Assembly (NCBI GenBank): GCA_945859605.1
Contig: OX243815.1
Span: forward strand, 45,588,193 to 45,652,192
Source of the DNA: Lumbricus rubellus
Lineage: Eukaryota; Annelida; Clitellata; Crassiclitellata; Lumbricidae
Length of the DNA: 64,000 nucleotides
Direction: 5' to 3'
Part shown: piece after piece, positions 32,939 through 46,320 of the stretch
How positions within the stretch are numbered: position 1 is the first letter of the stretch
Layout of the letters: the number at the start of each line of letters is the position of its first letter
The notes under the pieces: model-generated
What the model saw: the letters and a program-made list of their open reading frames with translations, nothing else
Databases searched by the model: none
What the model was told of the DNA's origin: nothing
Program-made: the position numbers and the translations under genes

Positions 32939-34252
32939 CAGTGGTGTAGTCCTAAAAAATGAAGTGGGGGAACGCCTGGAAATTGAAGTAGCAACTGTAG
33001 CAAAAAGTGCAATCTTGCAAGAATTTTGCATAGTGTGAGCGCTGCTATTTTTGGCATCTGTTTCCGCTTCATATTATATAGGCTTACAAATTTTCTTCTC
33101 AATTATTAATTTATTGTTATTACAGTACTACAGTGTACTATTTTCATTTATCATTAGCTTTTATTTACAAAATTATTAGTCGGGTAGACAAGTAAAAACC
33201 GGGGCAAAATTGTAAGAAGCACAAATTTGGTATCATTTGATTCAAAATTTGAAGCTGATCATTTGAGTGAAAATCCCCATCAATCCCATGTCAGGGATTT
33301 ACAGGGTGGGCAAAAAAGTAACTCCAAAACGGTTTTTTGCTAATATTTAAGCCAAACGTAAGACATTCTTAATCAGTTTGGTATCATTGGATTCAGAATT
33401 TGAAGCTGATCATTTGAGTGAAAATCCCCATCAATCCCATGTCAGGAATTTACAGGGTGGGCAAAAAAAGTAACCCCAAAACGGGTTTTTGCTAATATTT
33501 AAGCCAAACGTAAGACATTCTCAGTTTGGTAGCATTGGATTCAGAATTTGAAGCTGATCATTTGAGTGAAAATCCCCATCAATCCCATGTCAGGGATTTA
33601 CCGGGTGGGCAAAAAAAGTAACCCCAAAACGGTTTTTTGCTAATATTTAAGCCAAACGTAAGACATTCTTAATCAGTTTGGTATCATTGGATTCAGAATT
33701 TAAAGCTGATCATTTGAGTGAAAATCCCCATCAATCCCATGTCAGGGATTTACAGGGTGGGCAAAAAAAGTAACCTGAAAACGGTTTTTTGCTAATATTT
33801 AAGCCAAACGTAAGACATTCTTAATCAGTTTGGTATCATTGGATTCAGAATTTAAAGCTGATCATTTGAGTGAAAATCCCCATCAATCCCATGTCAGGGA
33901 TTTACAGGGTGGGCAAAAAAAGTAACCTGAAAACGGTTTTTGGCTAATATTTAAGCCAAACGTAAGACATTCTTAATCAGTTTGTATAGAATCAAAACTA
34001 ACAGACAGACGCTGAGACGCCATTTACATAGAGTATATTTATTATAAGGCCAAGAAATATATAAATATATCTGCGAAACTGCGAAAGTCTCCTGTACGGT
34101 AAGTAAGCAGTTGAAACTGTGAGTCTTGAAGTCTTCTTTGTTCATTAAATTATTTCAGCAGAAATGCTGCAAAATAGTGAGGGATCGCGTTCCCTTTTTG
34201 GAAAAAAGTGGGGGGAACGGCGTTCCCCCGCGTTCCCCCTACTACACCACTG
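32939..34252. mobile_element. hAT-like non-autonomous element, 1.3 kb
   Basis: 12-bp perfect inverted termini CAGTGGTGTAGT ... ACTACACCACTG, each followed inward by GGGGGAACGC / GCGTTCCCCC stretches. The flanks (TATAATAG, GCCTATAG) match only partly, so an 8-bp duplication is uncertain. A 151-bp tandem array fills the middle. Confidence 0.75.
33181..33985. repeat. 151-bp tandem array (about five units)
   Basis: ACAGGGTGGGCAAAAAAGTA recurs at 33,301, 33,452, 33,600, 33,752 and 33,904 (spacing 148-152). Units are nearly identical, with CCATCAATCCCATGTCAGGG in each. The unit start resembles the TACAGGGTGGGC transposon terminus at 15,542. Confidence 0.9.
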
Positions 34253-34259
34253 GCCTATA

Positions 34260-35460
34260 GCCTATAGGCCTAAATAATTTAGTTTGGATTGGTTGAGTCG
34301 TAGACGATTCGTCGATACATGGAGCCTTAATATTGTCGGAATACAACTGAGTATGGTTAGAATGCAGTAGGTCTACAGTATTGCCAGAATGCAATACAGT
34401 TACTGTAGGCCTATTACTGGAATGTAATGCAGTATTAGGCTACTATAGAATACTAAACAGTATTAGAATAGGCTAAACTAGAATGCTATACATATAATTG
34501 CCAGGATACAATTATACACATGGTTTGATACAGAGATCATTCTGTAGACCAACTGAAAGGTCTGACAGGCATGCGTGAGAATCGGTTGGCATAATCCTTT
34601 GTAATCTGTGCAACAGCACACCACGGGTTCAGCTCAGTCTATAGGGGGTCCTACAGGTGCACTGCCACAATAGCATTATATCATTAATCAAAGATTATAG
34701 AAATATATCGATTTCAAGGCAAAACAAAAACCATCAAACACAGCACAGCTGGTATTAACTGTAATAATTAACACATAAATCATTGCTCAATATAATTCAA
34801 ATTCTCATTTTGAAACGACTATAATTAATTTATTTGTCAAATTAGAGATTAACTTTTGGGCAGGCTGCCATTTTCTTTCTAGAACGATCACTGGTCGTGT
34901 AAAATGCAAAAACAAAATTGATTTTGAATCAGTAAAGGAAGAAGTTCCCCTTCTGCCCAACAGATTGCACCCTATGCTGGGCCAGTATTAAATCTAGCAT
35001 GCTTGGGGGATTTTTGCAGTTGTAGAAGCAATTCTGTGCAGTTAAAACTAGTTTTAAAAGGTAGTTGTCCTCCATTTTGGAGTAAATTACCATGAAGGAT
35101 GAGAAACGAAAGAAGGGGTTGTGCACTGTAGTGCAGTTATAAACATTCCTTAAAAACAGCCCTGATAAATTATAAAATCTGACACATCAACGGGGATTCA
35201 GTTTTTGTTGGCCAGGCAAAATCATCGACAGCAGCAACAGTATAGGCTATGTTGTGTCTGAAGTAGATAACCTTCAGGCCTATAGGCCTATATACTATAT
35301 AGCGCTAATCTAGAGACCTATATATTATATCTCCAACATGAAAGTGAAATGAATGGAAGCCCTGCCAAGGCTTTTGTCTCCGAAGCCAGACGGTCTGATA
35401 AACAATGGGAGGAATTGAAAAAGACTCACGATAAAAAGTTTGCACATTTTATAGTCTTTG
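34260..35460. other. Intergenic, no gene seen
   Basis: No exon-like frames. TAGGCCTA octamers and AT-rich sequence. Confidence 0.5.
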
Positions 35461-35467
35461 AGCAGCT

Positions 35468-35480
35468 AGTGTGCGTGCGT

Positions 35481-35570
<90 letters not shown>
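35468..35570. repeat. (GT)n microsatellite
   Basis: About 50 GT units; the Cys/Val open frames across it are artefacts. Confidence 0.97.
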
Positions 35571-35571
<1 letters not shown>

Positions 35572-35747
35572 TGCGTTACCAGTAGAACATATTTTTCACA
35601 AGGCGGAAATTTACAAGGCTCCACAGGGCACACGTCCTTGACGAAAATTTATGACTCAATTTTTTTAAAAATGTAATCTATATAAGTTAGAGATTTGGAA
35701 AAAATCACTTTTCAAACACTATTTCTAAATTCTCTTCTGTCTCTATC

Positions 35748-35815
35748 TAGCGGGGCATGGCGCACTAGAAGCGCCTCTTAACGGTTCACCCTACTAGGAG
35801 TGTGTTTCGAATAAC
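35748..35815 (+). mobile_element. Short LINE/SINE tail fragment
   Basis: AGAAGCGCCTCTTAACGGTT, CACCCTACTAGGAGTGTGTT resembles the tail at 51,465-51,515 (GTGCTTCTGAATGGTTCACC, CTACCAGAGGCGC). Confidence 0.45.
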
Positions 35816-36183
35816 CATCTAGTTAAATAGGCCTTATAGGCCTATGAAGAAGTAAACTTACCAAGTTTGCCAGCACAATGCACAGTTCGGCCATGCAGCA
35901 AATACACAATGGTCTACATGTATGTCTGTTCAGATGCTAAATAATCTAGAAGTCTATGGTCTGTTACATTATTAACGTCATCGCAACACACTGGAACGAT
36001 TCACATGTTTGTCAATATTATATTATCGTGTAACCTAATAGTAATTCATGCAAGCTGTTTCTAATCTATACGCCAGCCGACATAATTATATTCGGTTTCT
36101 CTGGCCAGTTCTGTATCACGGGGGGCGTAGTACGTCCTGTCATTAAATAGACTCGTGAATCAGATAGGGCCTATCTATTCAGA

Positions 36184-36398
36184 CATGGGCGGAGACCTGG
36201 CCGGAGACTTGGGGGGGACGAAAAGTCTAGATATTTTTATATTTTAACCGCCAAAAAAGCTGATGACCTTTTTTCTTTTAGTCCTGACTCCTGACGTTCA
36301 ACGAATGGGAGGGGGGCGAATGCATGGGCCGTCCCCCCCCAACACCTCCATTGGGAAGACCGTCCCCGCTGCCTCCCCCCCCCAGGTCTCCGCCCATG
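36184..36398. mobile_element. hAT-type MITE, 215 bp, with perfect 8-bp duplication
   Basis: 17-bp inverted repeats CATGGGCGGAGACCTGG, with TATTCAGA on both sides (36,176-36,183 and 36,399-36,406). No coding capacity. Confidence 0.9.
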
Positions 36399-36953
36399 TA
36401 TTCAGAGCGGATCTCAGCCTTATCCACAATCCGGAAATTTAATTGCTTGCTTTCAAAAAGTCTCTTATCTCCACGTGCCGATGGAAATTGAATATTTTTT
36501 AATTCCCCTTATCTCACATTTGCACAAATTAATTATTTTTTATTTCTCAAGCAACGTATAGGTATATCTTTAAATATCTGCAACGGATCTCTAACAAACT
36601 GATAATATGGGAGAAGGTGAGTTACAAGCGCCAACTTCAAGAGGCCGCTGCAATGGTGCGAAATGTTAGCGACTTCACTTGCTTAACCTCGGCAGTCGGC
36701 ATGTATCTGTCACCGCATGATGGTCTTCCCGTGGACTCGTTTATAGTTCATGCCGTTGTATGGAACAGAAACATTCTGTCCCATCGAGATCTGAACCCTC
36801 TGCTTCTCAGTTGACCGTCTACCACCGTCAACTGGGGTTAACCACGTGCCCCCACCTCTCACCCCCCCCCCCCCATCATCTGAATTAATTAACTCAGCGT
36901 CGAATAAATTGATGAACACACGAATGAGCGAATACATTTGTCAGAAATTAGTC

Positions 36954-36957
<4 letters not shown>

Positions 36958-37020
<63 letters not shown>
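36958..37020. repeat. (GACA)n microsatellite
   Basis: About fifteen GACA units. Confidence 0.97.
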
Positions 37021-37133
37021 TAGAGACACAGAGAGATAGCCTACAGACGGACACACAGAATCGAGACAGAGAGATAGAAATTTATAGGCCTACATTATAC
37101 ATAATATATAATTTATAATTTATGCTGGCCTAG

Positions 37134-37410
37134 TTAGCTGCACCGGTAAGCGCGAGCGGCATTCGTCTGTTGGTTGCAACGGACTGCGGTTTAAGCCCCG
37201 GGCTGGGAGTTGACACTAAGAGATTTAGATATCTCGGGCTAGCACGTGTGGAACGCAGAGGCGCAAGTTGCTGCGGAGCGACCTAGGGCAAGTTGCTTAC
37301 CCATCATTGTCTGTGGGGAAGGCAACGGGAAACCACCTCACTCATCTCATCCCCAGGGGCGTAAAGCCAATGAACCTGCCTTCGGGCAGAGAACCATCAT
37401 CATCATAGTA
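37134..37410 (+). mobile_element. tRNA-derived SINE, family 2
   Basis: Head GCTGGCCTAGTTAGCTGCAC... with B-box-like GGTTTAAGCCC; body with GGCAACGGGAAACCACCTCA, GGGCGTAAAGCCAATGAACC; ends ACCATCATCATCATAG. The body is unrelated to family 1. Confidence 0.7.
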
Positions 37411-37786
37411 TATATATAATATATATATATATACATTTGCTTATACTTACATAGTCCTACAAAACATTAACTTTATCTTCGAATTCGCTAAACGCCGTCT
37501 TAAGCCACGCACAGCCTGTGTTAGACAAGACACAAGTCACAAAACGTATTTTACATGTAGACTACAGAGCCAGGATTCGCTTATTCCCTTATCGTGGAAC
37601 AGAACCGATAGCTAGCTACTGGCAGAGGACTTGATTGTGTGACCTCTAATATAGGTTAAGAGACAAATGGAGTGGAATCAAAGTGAAGGTTAAAATATAT
37701 TATAGTCTCAAGACAGACAACACGGCTCGAGTGCAGCGAGTCATCGCTGACTATAAGGTTTAGAGGCAAGTCTCAGCAAGATGAAT

Positions 37787-37790
<4 letters not shown>
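37411..37790. other. Intergenic, no gene seen
   Basis: Nothing recognisable. Confidence 0.45.

Positions 37791-37791
<1 letters not shown>

Positions 37792-37854
<63 letters not shown>
37792..37854. repeat. (TA)n microsatellite
   Basis: About 31 TA units. Confidence 0.97.
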
Positions 37855-37859
<5 letters not shown>

Positions 37860-37902
37860 GCAATTATGCATATATACAATTACACATATATAATTACATG
37901 TA

Positions 37903-38256
37903 AGAAATACATACATACATAATTACATACATTCATACATACATACATACATACATACATACATACATACATACATACATACATACATACATACATACAT
38001 ACATACATGCATACATACATACATACATGCTATGTATGTATGTATGTATGTATGTATGTATGTATGTATGTATGTATGTATGTATGTGCGTATGTTTGTA
38101 TGTATGTATGTATGTATGTATGCATGACCGTGTATGTATGTATGTACGTATGTATGTATGTATGTATGTATGTATGTATGTATGTATGTATGTATGTATG
38201 TATGTATGTATGTATGTATGTATGTATGTATGTATGTATGTATGTATGTATGTATG

Positions 38257-38287
<31 letters not shown>

Positions 38288-38378
38288 TTATGTATGTATG
38301 TATTACTTACATGTATGTATGTATGTATGTATGTATGTATGTATGTATGTATGTATGTATGTATGTATATATGTATGT
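37903..38378. repeat. (ACAT)n then (ATGT)n inverted microsatellite
   Basis: ACAT units from about 37,930 to 38,027 face ATGT units from 38,034 to 38,372, so the tract is self-complementary. Tyr/Met/Cys/Val frames on both strands are artefacts. Confidence 0.95.
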
Positions 38379-38639
38379 ACCACCCACTCACCAACCACCC
38401 ACGCACATGTATGCCTACTTATCTCGGACAACATCATGGCCGGGGTGTCCCACAATGCTCCTCTTGCGAATCTACGTTAATTTAACCATTGAGGTGTCAA
38501 TAACTCCATAACCATTAACGAGTCAACCGACAGCAGCTGCTTACAGTTAAGGCTCATGTAATATAAGCTTAGTCCTTGATGCCCCCAATTATATGGCTAT
38601 TGTTACCGGTACCCACGGAGAGCAAGCGTTCTCGTTGAT

Positions 38640-38725
38640 AACAGAAGCTCATTATGTCTAATTAAGATGCCTAATTAAAATGCCTAATTATGTCTAATTA
38701 TGTCTAATTATGTCTAATTAGTGGA
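38640..38725. repeat. Short TCTAATTATG array
   Basis: Five or six CTAATTA(TGT/AGA) units in tandem. Confidence 0.75.
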
Positions 38726-39515
38726 CTAATATATAATTATACAGCCGAGGTCAGACTCTTTGTCGTCAAGCCCTCAGGCGCCGCTCGACCTAAATAAATT
38801 ATTTAGGGTTATTTTCGTCAATATGAATTACTCGCGATTTCTTGCAGAGTGATCTTTAACCTTGTCATTGTGATTTAGGCTCAGACTATTTGTAAGAGTG
38901 CATAATACATACATACTTGCATGCATACATAAAAGCATACATTATACTTTCTCACCAACGTATACAAACTCAAAAACACACATGAGACACATATTTTATG
39001 ACTAACAACCAACGACTAAGATTCATATTTCCGAGTGACTTCACGCGATTTGAGAAATGTTTTTAATTATATAATTGCTTAGAATAATTATGGGAATCAA
39101 CGAATTACAAATTGCCATAGGCCTACATGTATATAAAACACAGCATGAATATTATGTGCGCACAAACACACACACGCATACATACATAGGCTACATGCAC
39201 AGCGATTAACAATATAATTAGACCTATGCATACAACATAATAATATATTCAATAACTTACAATATAGCCTAAATATATACATACATACATTATACATACA
39301 ATAGTTATGTAAGCTACATGTAGGCCTATATATTCACTACACACAAACGGGTCTATAATAATATATTATGGGTCGAGTAGGCTAACTGTTCACAACGTTA
39401 GTTCTTATGAATGAATTCGTCGAATAATTCTCGCATTAATAGTCCATGAGTAGTTTTCCGGGCATGCATCGTCTCAATGCAAAATAATGTGAAGAATAGT
39501 AATAAAGTTCAGCTC
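38726..39515. other. Intergenic, no gene seen
   Basis: AT-rich with CATA-type short repeats; nothing coding. Confidence 0.5.
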
Positions 39516-39520
39516 TGAAG

Positions 39521-39676
39521 ATAACTGAATGAATAATACCTCGGCCTATATATAACTGAATGAATATACCGCGGCCTATATAATTATAACTGAATGAATA
39601 TACCTGGGCCTATATATAACTGAATGAATATACCTCGGCCTATATATAACTGAATGAATATACATCGGCCTATATA
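39521..39676. repeat. Minisatellite, 31-bp unit, five copies
   Basis: Unit TAACTGAATGAATATACC plus TCGGCCTATATA; it continues into a TA tract. Confidence 0.85.
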
Positions 39677-39894
39677 TATATATATATACTTACATATATA
39701 TGTATAAATATATATTTATACATACATACACAAGTTACGCATATTATATATGTGGCAATATATACTTATATATACTATATATACATGTATAGGCTATATA
39801 TTATAACTATATATGCTGCGTTGAGTCACTGCTGAGCAAAACGTGATTGCTCAGAATGAGTCGCTTATGAGTAAACGAGAATCGCTCAAGAAGA

Positions 39895-39946
39895 TCCCCT
39901 CCCTCCCCCTCCGACCCCCCCCCCCCACCCCCCCAATGGGAAGACC
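39895..39946. repeat. C-rich homopyrimidine tract
   Basis: CCCTCCCTCCCCCTCCGACC followed by long C runs. Confidence 0.8.
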
Positions 39947-40068
39947 CCCTCAAAGGAAGATCCCCCACCCAAGTCTTAAAGGTCAGTGACACATCGCCTA
40001 TGATCGTGATCTAATGCAACGCGTACGTCAGTGTAATGTACATGTATACGACGTTGTAGGCTATGTGT

Positions 40069-40232
40069 AATGTATGTATGTATGTATGTATGTATGTATG
40101 TATGTATGTATGTATGTATGTATGTATGTATGTATGTATGTATGTATGTATGTATGTATGTATGTATGTATGTATGTATGTATGTATGTATGTATGTATG
40201 TATGTATGTATGTATGTATGTATGTATGTATG
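40069..40232. repeat. (TATG)n microsatellite
   Basis: About 40 uninterrupted TATG units. Confidence 0.97.
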
Positions 40233-40344
40233 CATGTGTGTTTAAGTTACAAGTTTGTAGGCCATGTGTATCTGTAAACGTGTATAATTTATTACTTACT
40301 GTTTAGCGTTATTGCTGTTGTTAATAATAATTGTTATTATTTTT

Positions 40345-40605
40345 ATTGGTAGTAGTAGTAGTGATGGTAGTCCAGGTAGTGGTACTGGTAGTGGTGGTGG
40401 TAGTAGTAGTGGTGGTGGTAGTGGCGGCGGTGGTGGTGCTGGTGGTGCTGGCGGTGCATGCTGGCGCTGGTGGTGCTGGCAGATGTGTGCCTATATATTA
40501 GTGTAGTGGCAGTAGTGGTAGCAGTGGAAACAGTATAAGTAGTAGTAGCTGTAGTAGCTGTAGCAGTGGCAGTAGCAGTAGCATGTAGTAGTAGCAGTGC
40601 ATTAG
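40345..40605. repeat. (GTA/GTG)n imperfect trinucleotide tract
   Basis: GTAGTAG, GGTGGT and GCTGGTGGT runs; the Gly/Ser-rich frame is low complexity. Confidence 0.85.
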
Positions 40606-41174
40606 TTGTAGCCTTATTCGTTTAATATAATTATTGGATGAAGCAGCCTGGTAATAATATTAACAGCAGTCGGACTGATTACCAAATACGAGCATAATGT
40701 TGGGTTATTCTCGGCTCAAAAGAAAAGCTTAAATAGTATTATAGAATGCGAATAGAATTTGAAAATAAAAGAACGGGAGTAGAAAAGAAAATCAATATAA
40801 CGGAACATGAATCGAATTATAGTAGGCCTATTCCAGTTGAAATTGAATTAAGATTTTAGGCTTATACAACAGGATATAACAGCATGCAGATACAGCCTTC
40901 ACTTCTTTATCTAAACGGACGGAGCGCAGCATCATAAACACATCAGACTGTTATCTTCATAATATGCAAATGATCAACCTGTCAATCAAATGAACACTTA
41001 CGCGTCCGATTCAATTGCTCATCGTGGCCAGACGATGCAGAAGGCACTGTAGGCCTAGTCGTATATAGTTCCTTCACAGCACTCGATCTAGCACGGTACG
41101 TAAGCTACGCACTGGGTCGTAGCCTCCTCCTACTAAAGTATACAATGAACTGAGCGTTACATCCTGTTCGCGTA

Positions 41175-41265
41175 GGTATTACGTCATCAGTCGACGTCAT
41201 TTCCTGTCCGGTGGGCAGCGCGGCCACCAAGCGGACATTCCTGAAGGCACCGTGAGTACCACCGC
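41175..41265 (+). promoter_or_regulatory. Possible promoter/first exon with CRE and ETS-like sites
   Basis: Two ACGTCA motifs (41,181 and 41,194) stand next to ATTTCCTGTCCGG (ETS-like on the other strand). A GC-rich stretch CGCGGCCACCAAGCGGAC follows, then CACC/GTGAGT, a consensus 5' splice site at 41,251. No coding exon was found downstream, so this is only a candidate. Confidence 0.25.
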
Positions 41266-41744
41266 TACTACTAGTCCTGGCAGGTTTATGCTCATCTATT
41301 ACTGGGTCATGCGCAGTGACGCCTCTATTAAGCTTATCGTTTCTGTTGAATACGTACTGACAAGCACACGCGCACGCACATACAAAGGTCTACATACACA
41401 CAAACATAGGCGCACACACGGGCACACGCTTACAAGAGTACACACGCTGGTAAACAAATCGGTTATGTATACACGCAGGTCGTGATGTAGGCTATAGAAA
41501 TAACTTGCAAATACTTAACGTCGCCACTGCAGTCCGTGCTTAAGCCGTTTATAGGCCTGTAACATTCACAGCAGGCCTCATCATAATGTACATCATTATT
41601 AACGTTGGCTGAGCTTTTTCTAAGGCCTACAAAATAATTAGCAGTTGTGCTGCGCTGCGCTGTGAGGAGCGCACATTGCTACAGGCCTACTAACACTAGA
41701 GACTGTGACGCCTGAAGAAAGCGCCCGAGGGCCTAGTTGGCACA

Positions 41745-42130
41745 CTAAATGAACCACTGGGTTCTCCTGCTGCTCCCCCAAATGAACTGGCGGGTTCCTC
41801 TGATGCACCCATAAGCGAAGGAGACGGGGGTCCAGAGGGGGCAAATGCCCCTCAAATTTCGGGAAAGTCTGATTTTCGGACAAGTAGACCCGGAAAAGTA
41901 AAAAAAGTAATGGCCGGACGACTAAAAAAGTCGTCAGAATTTTTCGGCAAAAGTCAAATTTGCCCCCCCCCCCCACCCTGCTGAAGTGTCTCCTACGCCT
42001 ATGGCTGCAGCCCAACTGAACCATTGGGTTTCTTGTCGCTCCCCAAATGAACTACTGCATGTGTTCACTTGCTACTTTCCAAATAAACTGCCGAGTTCTC
42101 ATGCTGCTCCCCAGATGAACTATAGGGTCC
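41745..42130. repeat. Minisatellite of about 37 bp, split by a MITE
   Basis: Units of the form AAATGAACTGCCGGGTTCTC, CTGCTGCTCCCC lie on both sides of the insertion at 41,809-42,004. Confidence 0.7.
41809..42004. mobile_element. MITE with CCATARGCG-AGGAGAC inverted repeats
   Basis: Left CCATAAGCGAAGGAGAC and right (reverse complement) CCATAGGCGTAGGAGAC, then GGGGG and GCAAATTTG-like sequence inward. It is inserted in the 37-bp minisatellite. The target duplication is unclear. Confidence 0.75.
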
Positions 42131-43255
42131 TCCTTCTGGTCAACCATACGTTATGTGAAAGTTGGTTCGAGTTGTCTGCTCAACCTGTACCTCATAACTT
42201 CATGAGCCAAAGTCAACGCAGCTATATAATGAGTAAGCTTACCTTACATATTGTCGTTGTGAAGTAGAGACGGCAAAGGAGAGGACTGCATGGTCGCCCA
42301 CCGCCCTCATGATATGCCGAGTCTAAGAGAATTAAGTCGCTACTAACGCTGCATACCAATTGCTGCCTCAGGGCTATAATTTGTAATGAGCTACTCTTCT
42401 CCGTATCGTAGGCCTAGGTAATATAACTTTCCGATCTGCACTTAGTAGTCTTGAAGTAGGGCTAATAACCCACTGCCGTGATATCGACCGTAGCTGTGTC
42501 CTTCACTGTTCATAGGGGACGATTATAATATTATAATATGGTAACTCTCTTATTATGATAATAATCAGACAATTATTATTCTGCATGGTGGCTGCTATTA
42601 ATCTTGTACCTCTCGCGAAAACCCTGCAATAGGCTAGTTGGGAGCCTGGGATAGGTCGGTAGCAGGTCATATTTCTGTTGACCTCTTGGGACCCGACCTC
42701 GTTACATGATAAACTGCCTGAGTGTACGGGTAGGCCTGTTATAGCCGGGTAGGTCTACGTGCCTTTTGCTCGGATTCGCTCGTGTGAATATCTATCTGAG
42801 CAGCATGAGCTGTTAATCTTCCAAATGACAGCCCTCATTGAAATCTGATCTCTTTTCTGCTTCATTCATGCCGTGTAAAAAAACTCGGTTAAAAAATTGG
42901 TGCAGATTAGAACGCTGGGGGTGGGGGTGGATATCCCACAGCTGTTTACCGACGCCAGTCAGGCGTAATTTTGGAGAAGGGGTGAGAGGGGTACCCAGGC
43001 GCGGATTCAGGGGGGGGCGGAGCCGGCGTACGCCCCCCCTAAACCTGCAGAAATGTTCTAAAGCTAAACTGACATAAAACTAAAATAATTGCAATTTAGC
43101 CTACGATTTTTGGAGGTCTTGCAAAGCAAGCAATTCGTGGTCTACATGTAAGTCTCATTCCATGCATCTAATGTTTAAAACATCGACGCACTCACTGCTG
43201 ATGGTATACCCGGTAGGCTACTTCATTACTATCATGATGAGCTGCTTTCTCCGAA

Positions 43256-43578
43256 TTCTTTTCATCAAGAGTTAAAGCTTTGGCAGCAGATGTGGAGAAA
43301 CGCTAACAGCACACCAAGCACCCTGTCGGACACCCTCGCTGACAGCTGCTCCCGTTGTATTATGTATCCAAATATTACCACAATAGTTCACATTTTGCTG
43401 CTCACTTCTGTCACGGCTTGCAGTGTTGAGCGAGCAAATTCTAGTCTGCGATTTGTGAAGTTGTGTTTCCAAAGTACAATGAACGAGGACTCATTTTATT
43501 GTTTGTCCACAAGGACATCAAGTTAGACATTGATGACAATCTCAATGTCTATACGCCAGAAAGCATCCAAGGAGAATG
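43256..43578 (+). pseudogene. hAT transposase C-terminal dimerisation domain, broken
   Basis: Frame 1: WRNANSTPSTLSDTLADSC, IVHILLLTSVTACSVERANS, SLRFVKLCFQSTMNEDSFYC. After a frameshift it goes on as LFVHKDIKLDIDDNLNVYTP. The 'SVERANSSLR..K....STM.ED' block is the hATC signature, closest to the THAP12/52-kDa repressor-like group in my judgement. No intact N-terminal part is present. Confidence 0.75.
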
Positions 43579-43782
43579 ACACTGTAAACACACTGGCATG
43601 TGACACTTAATTATTTCCTTTTTGGGTCAACGGTTGCATGATCAAAACCGATAACTGATTTATAATCGTTTCACTGTTAACCTTCAGTGGACACCAGTGG
43701 TTTTATATGAGAAACTATATATTTGTTTAAAGTTCCATGACATTTTCTATAAAAAGGATCATTATAGTTTTGCATGATCTAA

Positions 43783-44620
<838 letters not shown>

Positions 44621-44854
44621 CATATATATATTTACGGGTTTGGATTGGTAGTTTTTACGCCCCCCCTAACCAGAAATCCTGGATCCGCCCCTGGTACCCG
44701 TGTTCCACTTGTTGGACTACAGAGGATTAGGGTATACCTATACTCTTCAATCTTCAGACGCACAATAAACATTGCCCACTGCCTGTCTAATCCTATTATT
44801 GTGCTTCAAATACTATAATATTATTGCTATCTGTTTGTCTGTCTGTGTTTGCAG

Positions 44855-45002
<148 letters not shown>

Positions 45003-45739
45003 AAGGACATACAGACTACAATATATATATATATATATATTATATATATACCCATCTAACACATTATAAGTAGTGAAATGCGCAATATGTAGTAGGCTAG
45101 GCATATAGCAGTAAGCATCGTAGTAGTTTTCTATACCCTCTGAATTTCATCCTTTGAGTAGCGAGAAACATTCTGACAGTTTCTAGTAATAACAATGACT
45201 AGGCGTGAGCAACTGAGCCTATAATATATAATAGCATATAGACTGACATTGTAGACCGCAAAATTTGAACTCCCACTTCCTAAACAATGAGGTCTTTACT
45301 CTGGCCTTCAAAACTCGACAAAATAATCTCTATCTGTATAATAGGTCTACTGTAACACCCTGCATGGAACATAATACAATACGAACAGAATGATACTTTA
45401 TACAATACGAATAGGCCTAGAATGCAACTTTATACAATATGAATATCAAACAGTAGCGGTGTAAGAATACATGTAGACTTGGATGCAAACGCGATATAGG
45501 CCTAATTATAAGCTTAATGTTAGACGGACACATCTCACATGGGCGTATTGTGAACAATGGCATATAGGCCTAGACCGATATTGTTGAACCCAAAATGTGT
45601 AATATCAGATTTTAAAAACTTCTTCTGTGGTTTTACTTTTACCTCCGACCTCCTTTGCAATCTGGACTAATCTTGAAAGGCATTCCTTTTAATTCAGCTC
45701 GTGAATAAGCTGATGCCCTGCGTTTGACTTTCGAGTGAC

Positions 45740-45980
45740 GCCTTAGAAGTTTGGGATCATGATTACGATTGTATTTTGCGACCATGTCCATGCACGATGT
45801 GGCAACCCCCAAATGCAAAACCCGAAATTTGTTGTGGCTACGCTACAGGCACCTGCCCAAAAGTTCCTGCAGTTCGCCATCTCATCCTCTGTCCGGGATC
45901 TTGATGTCACATTGGACCACGAACTAATCTTCAAGCGGAATATCAACATTGTATTCCGCGTATTATTGGCGGCCTAATAT
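45740..45980 (+). mobile_element. LINE reverse-transcriptase fragment
   Basis: The frame SSSVRDLDVTLDHELIFKRN then INIVFRVLLAA matches the 'V.nLGV.lD..L.F..HI' block of CR1-like reverse transcriptases. Confidence 0.65.
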
Positions 45981-46269
45981 ACGACCAGCGGTGTCAGTGG
46001 CATTCCGTTCGCACAACGTGATAGCCAGTGTTTAATCTGTACGTCTCTGAGGTGAGGGGTGAATTTCCCAGTGATGGCATTCTCCCCCAGAAAAAATCTT
46101 GAGCTGTTGTTAGCATGCACATAGACCAGCCGCCCAGAAGAGTTGCCCCCTCCCAATCGCATGAATTCGAAGACAAAATCAATACTAAAGAAAGTCATCA
46201 GATTTAAAATGATAAAATATGCAATGCTTCTGTGAAAATCTTGGCGAAAGACTAAAAAGAGGTCATTAG

Positions 46270-46320
46270 AAAGAGTCAATCAAATCAATCAGTCAATCAA
46301 TCAATCAATCAACAAGGTAT
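46270..46320. repeat. (AATC)n microsatellite
   Basis: Imperfect CAATCAAT units. Confidence 0.9.

Noticed and set aside
35349..35676. Cys/Val repeat protein
   Set aside because: Artefact of (GT)n.
37933..38511. Long Tyr/Met/Cys/Val open frames on both strands
   Set aside because: They are translations of (ACAT)n/(ATGT)n, which lack stops in every frame; the same holds for 40,011-40,306.
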